The translations under genes were made by a program, and so were the position numbers. A DNA stretch of 64,000 bases, taken from assembly GCF_026619435.1 (NCBI RefSeq), contig NZ_JAOVZQ010000001.1, positions 4,867,501 to 4,931,500 on the forward strand. Direction: 5' to 3'. Numbering within the stretch: position 1 is the stretch's first letter; each line of letters opens with the position of its first letter. Under the pieces are notes generated by a model, which searched no databases, was not told the DNA's origin, and was given only the letters and a program-made list of their open reading frames with translations. Source of the DNA: Hoeflea ulvae. GTDB lineage: Bacteria; Pseudomonadota; Alphaproteobacteria; Rhizobiales; Rhizobiaceae. Positions 27,028-36,579 of the stretch are shown in pieces.

Positions 27028-28065
27028 ATGAAATCAGCAAGAAAACCGCCGACCATGGCCGATGTCGCCCGCGAGGCCGGCGTCTCGCCGATGACCGTGT
27101 CACGGGCATTCAAGTCCGACGCCTATGTCAATGACGAAACCCGCAGGGCCATTCTGCTTGCGGCCGACCGGCTCGGCTATGTCATGGACAGCATGGCGTC
27201 AGGCCTGTCATCACGCAAGACCGGCTTTGTTGCAGTCACCATCCCTTCCATCAACAATGCCAATTTCGCCGACACGGTGCGGGGACTGACCGACGGCCTG
27301 CTCGACAAGGGACTGCAGGTGCTGCTTGGCTACACCAACTACAGTCTGGAGGAAGAAGAACGGCTGGTGCGCCAATTGCTCACCCGCCGTCCCGAGGCCA
27401 TCGTGGTCACCGGCGGCAAGCACACAGGAAAATGCCGCGCCATGCTCGAAAATGCCGGGATACCGGTCATCGAGACTTGGGACTTGCCGCCGGACCCGAT
27501 CGATTCGGTTGTCGGCTTTTCCAATGCAGAAGCCTCGGCCATGATTGTCAGACATCTGGTCAGCACGGGCCGCAGCAAGATCGCCTTTCTCGGCGGCGAC
27601 ACCAGCCGCGACACCAGAGGATTTGACCGCCGCCGCGGCTTTGTCCGGACCATGCAGGAGCTGAAGCTCGATGCGACCCGGCTTGCCGAGATCGGTCCGC
27701 CACCGATCTCCATGCGCGAGGGGGCAGACGCGCTGGCGCGGCTGATGGCGAAATGGCCCGACACCGAGGCCGTGGTCTGCGTCTCCGATCTCGTCGCCTA
27801 CGGCGCCCTGACCGAATGCCAGCGCCTCGGCATCGAGGTGCCGGGCGAAATGGCTGTCGCCGGTTTCGGCGCCTATGAAATCTCCGACATCTGCGTCCCC
27901 CCGATCACAAGCGTGGATCCGCATTGCTACCAGATCGGCCTTTTGTCGGCCGGGCGCATCCTCGAGCTGTTGTCGGATGAGGAGGATGGGAAGAGCCACC
28001 GTCAGACCGTTCTCGACCCCGGCCTGCTCATCCGCGCCTCGACAGTCTCGCCCGAAAAGGCCTGA
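27028..28065 (+). CDS. LacI/GntR-family transcriptional regulator
   Basis: 345 residues from ATG 27028 (the open frame runs upstream to 26965 into the terminator and is not used). DNA-binding domain: TMADVAREAGVSPMTVSRAF (residues 9-28), then KTGFVAVTIPSINNANFAD and a ligand-binding domain, ending in PGEMAVAGFGAYEISDI. The ligand domain is the GntR subtype (pattern as in E. coli gluconate repressor). The operator at 24381 and its place after the gluconate operon make it the likely gluconate repressor. Confidence 0.88.
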   Translation: MKSARKPPTMADVAREAGVSPMTVSRAFKSDAYVNDETRRAILLAADRLGYVMDSMASGLSSRKTGFVAVTIPSINNANFADTVRGLTDGLLDKGLQVLLGYTNYSLEEEERLVRQLLTRRPEAIVVTGGKHTGKCRAMLENAGIPVIETWDLPPDPIDSVVGFSNAEASAMIVRHLVSTGRSKIAFLGGDTSRDTRGFDRRRGFVRTMQELKLDATRLAEIGPPPISMREGADALARLMAKWPDTEAVVCVSDLVAYGALTECQRLGIEVPGEMAVAGFGAYEISDICVPPITSVDPHCYQIGLLSAGRILELLSDEEDGKSHRQTVLDPGLLIRASTVSPEKA

Positions 28066-28318
28066 GCCGGCGCGCATAGATGGACCGGTCGTTCCGCCGA
28101 TCGAACCCTGGCGAGAGCCCGGCAGGCTCTGGCGGCCGCTTCTCATGCCCCTTGCCTAAGCGGGCGGCTTCATGGCACGATCTGCGCTGACAACGGGCTT
28201 GGGAACAGTTCGCATCATGGTCGAACGACCCCTCTAAAATGAGCCAGTTCAACGTGTCTGACACCCTCACCGATTCTCCACATCAGATCGCGGACAGCCC
28301 CACGTTGGGTGACCGATC

Positions 28319-29809
28319 GTGAGCGCCCGCCGGCCGGCAGCGCCCGGGCAAAAACAGCCCGCCGTCCTGCTGTCGCAGAGGCTTCGGCCCCGGACCAAAA
28401 CCATCGCCACTGCGCTTGGCCTGCGCTTTTCAGGCCGCTGGTCCGTCAGCCGGCCCGAGATCGTGGTCACCTCCGACGACCCCGCCGAGCAGTGGCATGC
28501 CGAGCGCTACGCCCGGCGCCGGAACCTTCCGGTGCTGCTGGTTTCACCCCTGCATGACGGAGGTCACCGCGCCGAAACGCCCGGGCAGCCCGTCTCGGCC
28601 CTTGCGGTTCGTAACAGCACTGCACCGGACACACTCATCCAGACCATCTGGCTCGATGCCTATGACGGAACGCCAATCGATCAGGACGCGGCACAGGCGC
28701 AGCAAGCACTTCTGAAGGACCACCACGCGGCCAACAGCCAAAAGGCCATCTGCCTCGGGGTCCAATGGTGGAATCATCCCTCGATCAGGGCATTTCTCAC
28801 CGGTGCAGGCGGGACGCCGGATTTTGTCGAAACAGAGACCGACGCAATCCGCCTCGCGCAAACACAGGGCGGCAGGATCTATTCATGGGCAGCCAGAACC
28901 ACACCGGAATTTGAAACGCTGTGCCGGCAATCAAATCTCTCCCTGACCCGCATCGAGGACGGCTTCCTGCGCTCGGTCGGCCTGGGTGCGGGCCTTGCCC
29001 GCGGCGCATCACTGACCTTCGATTCGCGCGGAATCTATTACGATGCCTCGCGCCCCAGTGACATCGAGGTCATGCTCGAAGAGCTCGATCTGGACGAGGC
29101 GCAGATCAGGCGCGGCGCTGAGCTGCGCCGGCTGATCGTTGAAGCGCGGCTGTCGAAATACAATGTCGGCCGGATCCGGGCGGAGCGTTTTTTCCCGGCA
29201 GGGCGGAAGGCCATTCTGGTGCCCGGACAGGTCGGCGATGACGCGGCCATTCTGAAAACGGTTTCGACAACGGTCGACTGCTCCAGCCACGACACCGTCA
29301 ACGCATCTCTGCTCCAGGCCGTGCGCGCCCGAAATCCCGATGCCTATATCATCTACAAGCCGCATCCCGATGTCGACAAGCGCCTGCGCAAGGGCGCAGT
29401 GCCGGAGCAACTGGCGCTGACCTATGCAAATCGTGTGGTGCGCGATGCCGATATCATTGATCTCATCGATCAGTGCACGAGCATCGAAACGATCTCGTCT
29501 CTTTCTGGATTCGAGGCCTTGCTGCGCGGCAAGCATGTCGTCACCCACGGCACCCCGTTCTATGCCGGTTGGGGGCTGACCGAAGACATGGTTTCGCTGG
29601 CGCGGCGCACCCGCTCCCGCAGCCTCGACGAACTGGTCTACATCACCCTGGTGGCCTATTGCCGCTATATCGAACCGTTGAGCATGCGTCCCTGCACAGC
29701 TGAACGCCTGATCGAGACGCTGGTGCGTCAGCGCGGTGATCGCAGGCATCACTGGGTGACGACCCTTTGGCGCGAGCTCTCCTGGATCGGCAGGAAGCTG
29801 GGTATCTGA
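28319..29809 (+). CDS. kpsC: Capsule polysaccharide Kdo-transferase, KpsC C-terminal-type module
   Basis: 496 residues, GTG start (weak GGGTGA upstream). Motifs of the KpsC family: IEDGFLRSVGLGAGL, DSRGIYYDASRPSDIE, LSKYNVGR, VPGQVGDDA, the catalytic-region YKPHPDVD, SIETISSLSGFEALLRG and THGTPFYAGWGLTED. VPGQVGDDA with KPHPDVD match the C-terminal (GT107-type) module, the beta-2,7-Kdo transferase half of E. coli KpsC. It builds the Kdo linker on lyso-phosphatidylglycerol that anchors capsular polysaccharide. The matching N-terminal module is a separate gene at 31215. Confidence 0.85.
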   Translation: MSARRPAAPGQKQPAVLLSQRLRPRTKTIATALGLRFSGRWSVSRPEIVVTSDDPAEQWHAERYARRRNLPVLLVSPLHDGGHRAETPGQPVSALAVRNSTAPDTLIQTIWLDAYDGTPIDQDAAQAQQALLKDHHAANSQKAICLGVQWWNHPSIRAFLTGAGGTPDFVETETDAIRLAQTQGGRIYSWAARTTPEFETLCRQSNLSLTRIEDGFLRSVGLGAGLARGASLTFDSRGIYYDASRPSDIEVMLEELDLDEAQIRRGAELRRLIVEARLSKYNVGRIRAERFFPAGRKAILVPGQVGDDAAILKTVSTTVDCSSHDTVNASLLQAVRARNPDAYIIYKPHPDVDKRLRKGAVPEQLALTYANRVVRDADIIDLIDQCTSIETISSLSGFEALLRGKHVVTHGTPFYAGWGLTEDMVSLARRTRSRSLDELVYITLVAYCRYIEPLSMRPCTAERLIETLVRQRGDRRHHWVTTLWRELSWIGRKLGI

Positions 29810-29841
29810 GCGCTGCGCGGGGAAAACCACCGGTGGCCGGC

Positions 29842-30870
29842 CTATGAAAGCTTCAGTGTCTTTTTCCAGAATTCGAGCTGTTTCGACCGGCTGGTCAGGT
29901 TCAGCTCGCGCGTATAGGCCAGCGTCGAATTGCTGCTGGCCTTGAGACCCGTCCGGTCGATCGCGCCCAGAAAATCCGCCCAGTGCTCAACCGTGTTCTC
30001 CAACAGGAATCCGGCCTTGTTGGCCTCAATGTCCTGCGCGAAATTCCAGCTGTCGCTGTAGATTCCGACTCCGCCGGCAACGGCATGCTCGATCAGCTTG
30101 TTGAACGAACGGGCTTTGTTGAATGCCGTCGGCAGGCTTGGATAAAGCAGAACGTGAAAGCGCTGCCTGGCGAGCCGTTTCCGGTACAACGGCCATGGCA
30201 GGTGCTTTAGGATCTGCAGTTTCGGATGTTTCCTGAGATGGGCCGGCACGTCCGCGGTGCCGATGATCGTCAGCCGCAGATTGAGATCCCGTGCGGCCAG
30301 CTCCTCGAACACCTGCAGCACGAAACCGCGATCCGAGGCATGGCTCGAGCTCCCGAGATAGCCCACTTCCAGCGGCGCCCCGTCCGCCAATGGGTCGAAA
30401 TGGCTGCCGTCGGCCAGGGCTTCCGACCAGAATGGATCAAGTTGTACGACCCTGTGTCCGCGGTCCCGGTAGACATCGGCAAGCACCGAGGACGACACGA
30501 TGATCGTGTCGGCGCGCTCGGTCAGGCGCCGGTGCTGGCCGTCGCGCAGGGTGATCAGCCGCTGCCGGTAGGCAACCGGCAGGCTGGTGTCGTCATCAAG
30601 CGCCCACAGATCGTCGTCGATGATATAGCAGAACTGCCCGCAAGACTTCCGCAGCAGCCGCTCGACCACAGCAGGGCTGTCCCGGCGGCTGACGATGATG
30701 GAATCACCGCAGGTGAAGGAATTCGCCCCCACCCGCCTGATCGGCGCGGGATAGAACGGGCGGCTGCCAAGCCAGCGCCGGCAGGCATTGAGGAAATAGA
30801 GGTCGGTTGTCGGCAAGGTGCGCGAGGCCGGACCGATCCAGTCGTGAGTTGAGAAATCGCCCGGTCGCAT
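29842..30870 (-). CDS. Glycosyltransferase (GT-B-like), substrate unknown
   Basis: About 342 residues from the ATG at 30870; an ATG at 30882 is possible but directly abuts AAGGA. It shows a glycosyltransferase C-terminal half: LEVGYLGSSSHASDRGFVL, LRLTIIGTADVPAH, and an acceptor/donor region HVLLYPSLPTAFNKARSFNKLIEHAVAGGVG, as in GT4/GT1-like enzymes; a conserved Glu (IEHAVAGG) may bind the nucleotide sugar. N-terminal Asp-rich DDDLWALDDD is notable. It is convergent with the KpsC C-module gene and divergent from the N-module gene, so it belongs to a capsule or surface-glycan locus. Confidence 0.7.
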   Translation of the reverse strand: MRPGDFSTHDWIGPASRTLPTTDLYFLNACRRWLGSRPFYPAPIRRVGANSFTCGDSIIVSRRDSPAVVERLLRKSCGQFCYIIDDDLWALDDDTSLPVAYRQRLITLRDGQHRRLTERADTIIVSSSVLADVYRDRGHRVVQLDPFWSEALADGSHFDPLADGAPLEVGYLGSSSHASDRGFVLQVFEELAARDLNLRLTIIGTADVPAHLRKHPKLQILKHLPWPLYRKRLARQRFHVLLYPSLPTAFNKARSFNKLIEHAVAGGVGIYSDSWNFAQDIEANKAGFLLENTVEHWADFLGAIDRTGLKASSNSTLAYTRELNLTSRSKQLEFWKKTLKLS

Positions 30871-30882
30871 TGCGTTGCCCAT

Positions 30883-31214
30883 TCCTTATAACCAAGCTTG
30901 TCGGGCACTTCGGTCATCCGAGTCTGGATCGCGATGAAAGAGCAACGATGTCAATTTTCCGGTAAGGCTTCCTTCCCGGTCGACAGCGGCGGCTCTCAAG
31001 GTTGGCAATCAGATCCGGATGCAACCTTGTACTGGAACGGCTGCAGCTTTTCCAGATGGCTTCGTTACTCATTTGCCGCGGCGGGCCCAATCCTTCCGTG
31101 GTGGACGGCAGCATTGCGGACGCAAAACGGAATCGCTTTCATCCGATCGTGAAGCACTCTAGGTTCGCGGCAATCCATGATCCCCGACCCTTTGGGCATT
31201 TGAGCACTGACATC
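30883..31214. other. Divergent intergenic region between glycosyltransferase and KpsC-N genes
   Basis: About 330 bases with no gene I can support. It should hold promoters for both flanking genes. I see no convincing operator; open frames here only extend the downstream gene without a ribosome site. Confidence 0.5.
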
Positions 31215-32267
31215 ATGAAAATTGCTTTGGCGACATCGGGACTCTGGCAGTTGCAGGAGGCGATCGAATTGATCACCGGAGGTGAGGCCTGTCGTCTTGG
31301 GCTTCTTGGCGGATCGTCGGACGCCATCGCCGGCTGGGGCCACAAGCCGACGGCCGCTCGTGGCCGCAGGATTGCCCGTCTCCGGAAACTGCCCTATCTG
31401 GCCTTCGAGGACGGGTTTCTCCGATCCGTTCACCCCGGCAATGCTGAAAAACCGCTGTCGCTGGTGCTGGACCGAAGCGGCATATATTACGACGCCCGGC
31501 TGCCGAGCGATCTCGAAGCCCTTGTCCACAAGCGCATGGCGAGCGCCACGCCGGAAGACGAGGCTCGTGCGGCGATCGACCTGCTCAGGCGCAAGCGGCT
31601 TTCGAAATACAACAATTCAACCCTCTTCGACATCTCCGCGCTCAAGCTTCAATCGGCAGACCGGAGCGATCGTGTGCTGGTTGTCGATCAGACAGCCGGC
31701 GACGCCTCCATTGCCGGCGCCCTTGCGGGAGAGAAGAGTTTTTTGTGCATGCTCAGAAGCGCTGTTGCGGAAAATCCCGGTTCCGAAATCCTCATCCGGG
31801 TGCATCCGGAAACCATTGCCGGGCGCAAGGCCGGTCATTTCACGCAGCAGTCCCTTGAGGCCCTTGCGCACTCCGATCCCGGCTGCGCGCAAGCGCTGCA
31901 GACCGGCCGGATGCGCCTGACGCCGGAGCCGGTCAATCCCTGGGTGCTGCTGGAAGCCTGCGCAAAGGTCTATTGCGTCTCAAGCCAGCTCGGCTTTGAA
32001 GGGCTGATGGCCGGCTGCGAGGTCCACACCTTCGGCGTTCCCTTCTACAGCGGCTGGGGACTGACCAGAGACCGCAATCCGATGGTTACCGGCCGGCGCG
32101 CGCCGGCCTCGCTCGAAGCGCTGTCTGCAGCGCTCTATTTCGACTACAGCCATTATATTGACCATCAGAAAATCCGGCGGATAGGCTTCGCCGAAGCCGC
32201 CACGGTGCTCGAAGACAGAATCCAACAGTTCGCCCGGACACCGGACCACAACGGTCCCAACGCCTGA
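31215..32267 (+). CDS. kpsC: Capsule polysaccharide Kdo-transferase, KpsC N-terminal-type module
   Basis: 350 residues starting MKIALATSGLWQLQEAIELI. It carries WGHKPTAARGRRIA, FEDGFLRSVHPGN, DRSGIYYDARLPSDLEALV, LSKYNNST, VVDQTAGDASIA, RVHPETIAGRKAGHF and SQLGFEGLMAGCEVHTFGVPFYSGWGLT. WGH(R/K)P(S/T)A and VVDQT(x)2D mark the N-terminal (GT99-type, beta-2,4-Kdo) module of KpsC. E. coli KpsC has both modules in one chain (about 675 residues); here they are two genes in reverse order around a convergent glycosyltransferase. The upstream in-frame extension to 31002 lacks a ribosome site. Confidence 0.85.
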   Translation: MKIALATSGLWQLQEAIELITGGEACRLGLLGGSSDAIAGWGHKPTAARGRRIARLRKLPYLAFEDGFLRSVHPGNAEKPLSLVLDRSGIYYDARLPSDLEALVHKRMASATPEDEARAAIDLLRRKRLSKYNNSTLFDISALKLQSADRSDRVLVVDQTAGDASIAGALAGEKSFLCMLRSAVAENPGSEILIRVHPETIAGRKAGHFTQQSLEALAHSDPGCAQALQTGRMRLTPEPVNPWVLLEACAKVYCVSSQLGFEGLMAGCEVHTFGVPFYSGWGLTRDRNPMVTGRRAPASLEALSAALYFDYSHYIDHQKIRRIGFAEAATVLEDRIQQFARTPDHNGPNA

Positions 32268-32324
32268 GCCGAGCACGGCGCGCCGCTTCGGACCGCAATC
32301 TCTCGGGCCTTGCGGCGTGATGCC

Positions 32325-33743
32325 TTAGGCCTCAGGCAACAATGCTCCGGGATTCATCAATCCGTCAGGATCGAGCGCGGACTTGATGCGTTGCATGACG
32401 TCCAGCCGAACCGGGTCGATCAGGCGAGCCATTTCGCTCGTCAGCTTGCGGCCGATTCCGTGTTCGGCCGAGAAGCTGCCGCCATGGGCCGCCGCCACGT
32501 CATGGATGGCATGCTCGACCTCCAGTTCCTTGGCCGGCTTGTCGGGATAGGATGCCCAGACCTCGTGCGGGAACATCACGATGTAATGCACATTGCCGTC
32601 GGCCAGATGGGCGACGATCGCCCGTTCGGCCTCGGGAAAGCGGTCCGCCGTGATCCGGTCGGCCGCCTCGATGAAGGCCGGAATGGCCGATGGGCGCACC
32701 GACGTGTCGAGCACGACACCGATCCCGTTGATCTTGTTCGCCTCGGTGACCGAATGGCGGAAATGCCAGATGTCATGGGCCTGCTGTTCGCTCTGGGCAA
32801 TCACTGCATCGCTGATCAGGCCCTCTTCCATGGCCGCTGCCAGCACCGCTTCAAGCTGGGGCGTCAGGTCGTCATGGCTGGCCGGAGAGGCAAGTTCAAT
32901 CATCAGCGAATACAGGGGCACGTCCGACAACGGCATGCGGACGCCCGGGATGTGGCGCAGCACGTAGTTTGCCTCGGCGCGGTCCAGCAGTTCCAGCGCT
33001 TCGATCTGGCTGCCAAAAGCCGCGCGCACCCGGTTGCCGACCTCCAGCGCCGCCTCGACGCTTTCCAGCCCGAGCCAGGCATGGGCGCGGCTGTTCATGC
33101 GCGGGGCAAGGCGCACCACTGCCGCCGTGACGATGCCCAACGTGCCTTCAGCACCGGCGACAAGTTGGGTCAGCGAATAGCCGGTATTGTTCTTGCGCAG
33201 GCCCGACATCTCATTGACCACCTGGCCGTCGGCCAGCACCACTTCCACGCCGGCGATCAGGTCGCGCATCGAGCCGTAGCGCAGCACACCGGTGCCGCCG
33301 GCATTGGTCGAGATCAGCCCGCCGATCTGGGCGGTTCCTTCCGAGCCGAGATAGAGCGGAAACTGCATGCCGAGCCGTTCGGCTTCGGCATGCAGTTCGG
33401 CAAGTGTCACGCCGGCATCGACACTGATCAGGCCCGAGCGTGCATCGGTTTCCCGCAACGCCCGCATCCGCCTGAGCCCGATCACCACGCCGGATTGCGG
33501 CACCGTCCCGTAGCACAGGCCGGTATTGCCGCCTTGCGGGAAGATGGCGATCTTGCGCGCCGTCACCGCCCGCACTGCGGCAGCGGCCTCGGCCGTTGTT
33601 GCAGGCAGCAGCACCGCCAGCGCCGAGCCGGTGCGGCGGTTGCGGAAATCGGTCACGAAGGGAGTCATCTCGGCGGGGTCGGTCAGCAGGCCCTTCGGTC
33701 CGAGTATCGTCGACAGTTCCTCAAACAGATCCTCGGCGATCAT
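32325..33743 (-). CDS. FAD-linked D-2-hydroxyacid dehydrogenase-type oxidase (GlcD/DLDH family)
   Basis: 472 residues from ATG 33743. FAD-binding-4 domain: IFPQGGNTGLCYGTVPQSG (residues about 65-83), GSEGTAQIGGLISTNAGGT (pyrophosphate loop), GYSLTQLVAGAEGTLGIVT. The C-terminal FAD-oxidase domain has the metal/substrate region HLADGNVHY and the terminal SAEHGIGRKL (conserved His-x-x-His-like). Such enzymes oxidise D-2-hydroxyacids (D-lactate, D-2-hydroxyglutarate, D-glycerate-type) and pass electrons to ETF or quinone. Last gene of the TRAP operon, four bases after the DapA-like gene. Confidence 0.9.
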   Translation of the reverse strand: MIAEDLFEELSTILGPKGLLTDPAEMTPFVTDFRNRRTGSALAVLLPATTAEAAAAVRAVTARKIAIFPQGGNTGLCYGTVPQSGVVIGLRRMRALRETDARSGLISVDAGVTLAELHAEAERLGMQFPLYLGSEGTAQIGGLISTNAGGTGVLRYGSMRDLIAGVEVVLADGQVVNEMSGLRKNNTGYSLTQLVAGAEGTLGIVTAAVVRLAPRMNSRAHAWLGLESVEAALEVGNRVRAAFGSQIEALELLDRAEANYVLRHIPGVRMPLSDVPLYSLMIELASPASHDDLTPQLEAVLAAAMEEGLISDAVIAQSEQQAHDIWHFRHSVTEANKINGIGVVLDTSVRPSAIPAFIEAADRITADRFPEAERAIVAHLADGNVHYIVMFPHEVWASYPDKPAKELEVEHAIHDVAAAHGGSFSAEHGIGRKLTSEMARLIDPVRLDVMQRIKSALDPDGLMNPGALLPEA

Positions 33744-33747
33744 TGTT

Positions 33748-34647
33748 TCACGCAGCCTCGGTATCGTGAAAACCGGCCAATGCGGTCTGCAGCAGGGCCG
33801 TGGTTTCATCCGAAGGGTCGGTCAGCGGCAGGCGAACGCCGCCCATCTCCATTCCGGCCAGTGACATGAAATGCTTGAGCGGACCGGGATTGGTTTCCCG
33901 GTAGATCGCCTTGAGCACAGGGTCGATCCGGTTCTGCATGGCCAGCGCCGCCTTCAGATCGCCGCTGGAGGCAAGCTGGAACACCTTGATCCAGAATTCG
34001 GGATAAATCGTCGCGGAGGCGAGAACGCCGCCGACGGCGCCAAGGCCGACATGGGCGGCAAAAAGCGGCTCTTCCCCGGACAAGACGGCCAGCTTGTCGC
34101 CGACCTCGCGCAGCACGGCAATGAATTCCGGCATGTCGTAATTCGAATATTTCATCCCGATGATGGCCCCGTCATCGGCGAGCTTGGCATAGGTCTCGGC
34201 CGAAATCGATGCATTGGTGCGGCGCGGGATCTCATAGGCCAGGATCGGCAGGTCAATCTGGCCACGGTAGTCGTTGAAATAGCGGCGCATGCCTTCCTGC
34301 GGGCCCACCGCATAATAGGGCGTGACCAGCATGACGCCGGCAGCCCCGGCTGCCTTGAAATCATGGCCGGCGTCGAGCGCGTCGTGATAGCCCGTGGCCA
34401 GGATGCCGGGCAGTACCGGCGCACTGCCGGCAGCTTCGACACAGGCCGCAACGATGTCGGCGCGTTCCTTGCGCGACAACGCCGTGTATTCGCCGGTTCC
34501 GCCGATCGGCACGATGCCCGTCGCACCGGCCTTGAGCTGGCGCTTGACCAGATCCTTGAGCACGGTGAAATCAACCGAATTGTCTGCACCGAATGGCGTG
34601 ACGATTGCGGTGAAAAGGCCCGAGATATCGGCTTTGGTGAGAGACAT
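33748..34647 (-). CDS. DapA/NAL-superfamily aldolase or dehydratase
   Basis: 299 residues, TIM barrel of the dihydrodipicolinate synthase/N-acetylneuraminate lyase family. GGTGEYTALSRKER (residues about 48-61, the substrate-carboxylate motif), VTPYYA and ILAYEIP (catalytic Tyr in AYEIP), and the Schiff-base Lys in IIGMKYSNYDMPEF. AAGGA precedes the ATG at 34647. In an operon with TRAP transport and 2-hydroxyacid oxidases it probably acts on a 2-oxo sugar acid (KDG aldolase, 5-keto-4-deoxy-glucarate dehydratase-type or similar); biosynthetic DapA is unlikely in this context. Confidence 0.85.
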   Translation of the reverse strand: MSLTKADISGLFTAIVTPFGADNSVDFTVLKDLVKRQLKAGATGIVPIGGTGEYTALSRKERADIVAACVEAAGSAPVLPGILATGYHDALDAGHDFKAAGAAGVMLVTPYYAVGPQEGMRRYFNDYRGQIDLPILAYEIPRRTNASISAETYAKLADDGAIIGMKYSNYDMPEFIAVLREVGDKLAVLSGEEPLFAAHVGLGAVGGVLASATIYPEFWIKVFQLASSGDLKAALAMQNRIDPVLKAIYRETNPGPLKHFMSLAGMEMGGVRLPLTDPSDETTALLQTALAGFHDTEAA

Positions 34648-34679
34648 CTGAGTAGTCCTTGTTTGATAGGTGTAGAAAA

Positions 34680-35981
34680 TTAGAGGAAGCCGAAAAGCCG
34701 CGGCAGCGTGAGCGAAATCGCCGGAACATAGGTCACCAGCAGCAGAACGATCAGGTTGGAGGCGAGGAACGGAAGCGATGCCACCACGATCCGCCCCAGC
34801 GGCACCCCGGATATGGTCGAGCCGAGATAGAGCGCGAGCCCGTAGGGCGGCGTCATCAGGCCGATCATCACATTGAGAACCATCACCACGCCGAAATGCA
34901 CCGGGTCGACGCCCATTGCCGCCAGGATCGGTGTGAACAGCGGTGCAAACAGCAGCAATTGCACCGAGTCCCCGATCCACAGACCATTGAGCAGGAAGAA
35001 CAGGTTGAGGCACAAGAGCAGCAACCAGGGCTGAAGCTGGTAATACGTCACCAGATCGAAAAGCTGGGTGGGCAGGCGTTCATTGGCGAGGATCCACGAA
35101 ATGATCGTGGCGAATCCGACGATGAGATAGACCGAGGCCGAAGTCCGCGCCGACCGGTCGAGAATCTCCCACAGCGCCTTGAGCGTGAGATTGCGATAAG
35201 CGAGAACGCCGACCAGCAGCGCATAGGCGACGGCAACCGAGGCTGCTTCCGTTGCGGTGAAGACGCCCGAAATGATCCCGCCGATGATGATCAGCGGCAT
35301 GAAGATGGCAAAGAACGCATTGTAGAAAATGCCCAGCGCCATTCTCAGATTGAGGCCGGCGATCGGATTGGCATGGTATCCGCGCACCCGGGCAAGGACG
35401 AAGATCATCGCCATCTGCCCCAGCCCGAGCATCAGGCCCGGCACCGCGCCGGCCAGAAACAGGGCCGCCACCGAGGTGTTGGTCAGCGCCGAAAACATGA
35501 TCAGCGGAATTGACGGCGGGATGATCGGGCCCTGGATTGCCGAGCTCACCGTCAGGGCTGCGGCGAAATCCTTGTCATAGCCGTCCTGCTCCATCATCTT
35601 CATTTCGACCGGGCCGAGCGCCGAGATATCGGCAAGCGCCGATCCCGAAACACCCGAAAACAGCATCGAGCCGACAACATTCACATAGGCGAGGCCGCCA
35701 CGCAGGCGCCCCACCAGCAGGCGCGAGAGATTGACAAGCCGCTCGGTCATGCCGATGGCGCTCATGATCTCGCCGGCAATGATGAACAGCGGAATCGAGA
35801 GCCAGATGAACACATCCATGCCGGTGAAGAACTTGTGGGCATAGATATCGAGCATGCCGGTCATGCCCGGCTTGATGAAGAAATAGGAAAGCGCTGCAAA
35901 GCCGATCGCAAAGATGACCGGACTGCCCAGCAGCATCAGGAACAGCAGCAGACCGATGATGACGAGGAGAGGTTGATCCAA
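34680..35981 (-). CDS. TRAP transporter large permease, DctM family
   Basis: 433 residues, many hydrophobic spans, the DctM pattern GVSGSALADISALGPVEM, SAIQGPIIPPSIPLIMF and GLMTPPYGLALYLGS. It is the transport channel of the second TRAP system in the window. It follows the small-permease gene by three bases. The next gene is the DapA-like gene, 32 bases downstream. Confidence 0.93.
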   Translation of the reverse strand: MDQPLLVIIGLLLFLMLLGSPVIFAIGFAALSYFFIKPGMTGMLDIYAHKFFTGMDVFIWLSIPLFIIAGEIMSAIGMTERLVNLSRLLVGRLRGGLAYVNVVGSMLFSGVSGSALADISALGPVEMKMMEQDGYDKDFAAALTVSSAIQGPIIPPSIPLIMFSALTNTSVAALFLAGAVPGLMLGLGQMAMIFVLARVRGYHANPIAGLNLRMALGIFYNAFFAIFMPLIIIGGIISGVFTATEAASVAVAYALLVGVLAYRNLTLKALWEILDRSARTSASVYLIVGFATIISWILANERLPTQLFDLVTYYQLQPWLLLLCLNLFFLLNGLWIGDSVQLLLFAPLFTPILAAMGVDPVHFGVVMVLNVMIGLMTPPYGLALYLGSTISGVPLGRIVVASLPFLASNLIVLLLVTYVPAISLTLPRLFGFL

Positions 35982-35984
35982 GGC

Positions 35985-36500
35985 TCAGATCTCCGAATTC
36001 AGGATTGAAGGGCCACTATTGACGGGGCCGTGGATCGCCTCGCGAATGGCGAGGACCAGCATCTGGAACATCATCAGGCCCGCCCCGACGGGGATTGCCA
36101 GGTAAATCCAGAAGAATGAAATGCCGATGGTGACCGACTGGCGGCGCATGCCGAAAAGCGCATTGTCCAGGCCCTTCCAGACGAGAATGCCCAGAAGGCC
36201 GACGAGCAGCAGCCGAAAAAAGGCGTTGCGGTAGCCGATCAGCCGCTGGGGCCAGAATCCGTCGAAGAAATCGACCCGGACGAGCTGATCATCCTTGACC
36301 AGCAGGCTGCCGGCCAGCATGACGACCCAGATCATCAGATAGCGGGCCGCTTCTTCGGGCCAGGGCAGCGAGAATCCGAAGCCGTAGCGCAGCACGACCT
36401 GCACGAACAGCACGGCCGCGATGATGATGAGCAGAAGGCGGGCAATGGTTGAGGCCAACCACGCCAGCGAGTTGGCAATCCGTCCGAGCACAATCAGCAT
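35985..36500 (-). CDS. TRAP transporter small permease, DctQ family
   Basis: 171 residues, four hydrophobic spans and the DctQ mark FSLPWPEEAARYLMIW. Small membrane subunit of the TRAP system; immediately upstream of the large permease. Confidence 0.9.
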   Translation of the reverse strand: MLIVLGRIANSLAWLASTIARLLLIIIAAVLFVQVVLRYGFGFSLPWPEEAARYLMIWVVMLAGSLLVKDDQLVRVDFFDGFWPQRLIGYRNAFFRLLLVGLLGILVWKGLDNALFGMRRQSVTIGISFFWIYLAIPVGAGLMMFQMLVLAIREAIHGPVNSGPSILNSEI

Positions 36501-36529
36501 GGTAACCCCGCGAGGCAGTGAGCAAGAGG

Positions 36530-36577
36530 ACAGGCCCCCCGTAAGGGGCCTGTATCCAGTTCCAGCGGTAAGCCGCT
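36530..36577 (-). other. Two intercistronic hairpins between the DctP and DctQ genes
   Basis: ACAGGCCCC/GGGGCCTGT (36530-36553, 9 bp) and CAGCGG/CCGCTG (36562-36577, 6 bp) lie in the 79-base gap. No T-run follows. They probably stabilise the upstream binding-protein mRNA segment or attenuate the permease genes, a pattern also seen after the sugar binding protein at 10063. Confidence 0.5.
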
Positions 36578-36579
36578 GA

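Noticed and set aside
28319..32267. A frameshifted or transposon-broken kpsC gene
   Set aside because: Each half has its own start, stop and full motif set, the order is reversed relative to the fused protein, and no mobile-element sequence is seen between them.
33748..34647. Biosynthetic dihydrodipicolinate synthase (dapA)
   Set aside because: The family fold fits, but the operon with TRAP transport and hydroxyacid oxidases indicates a catabolic member of the superfamily.
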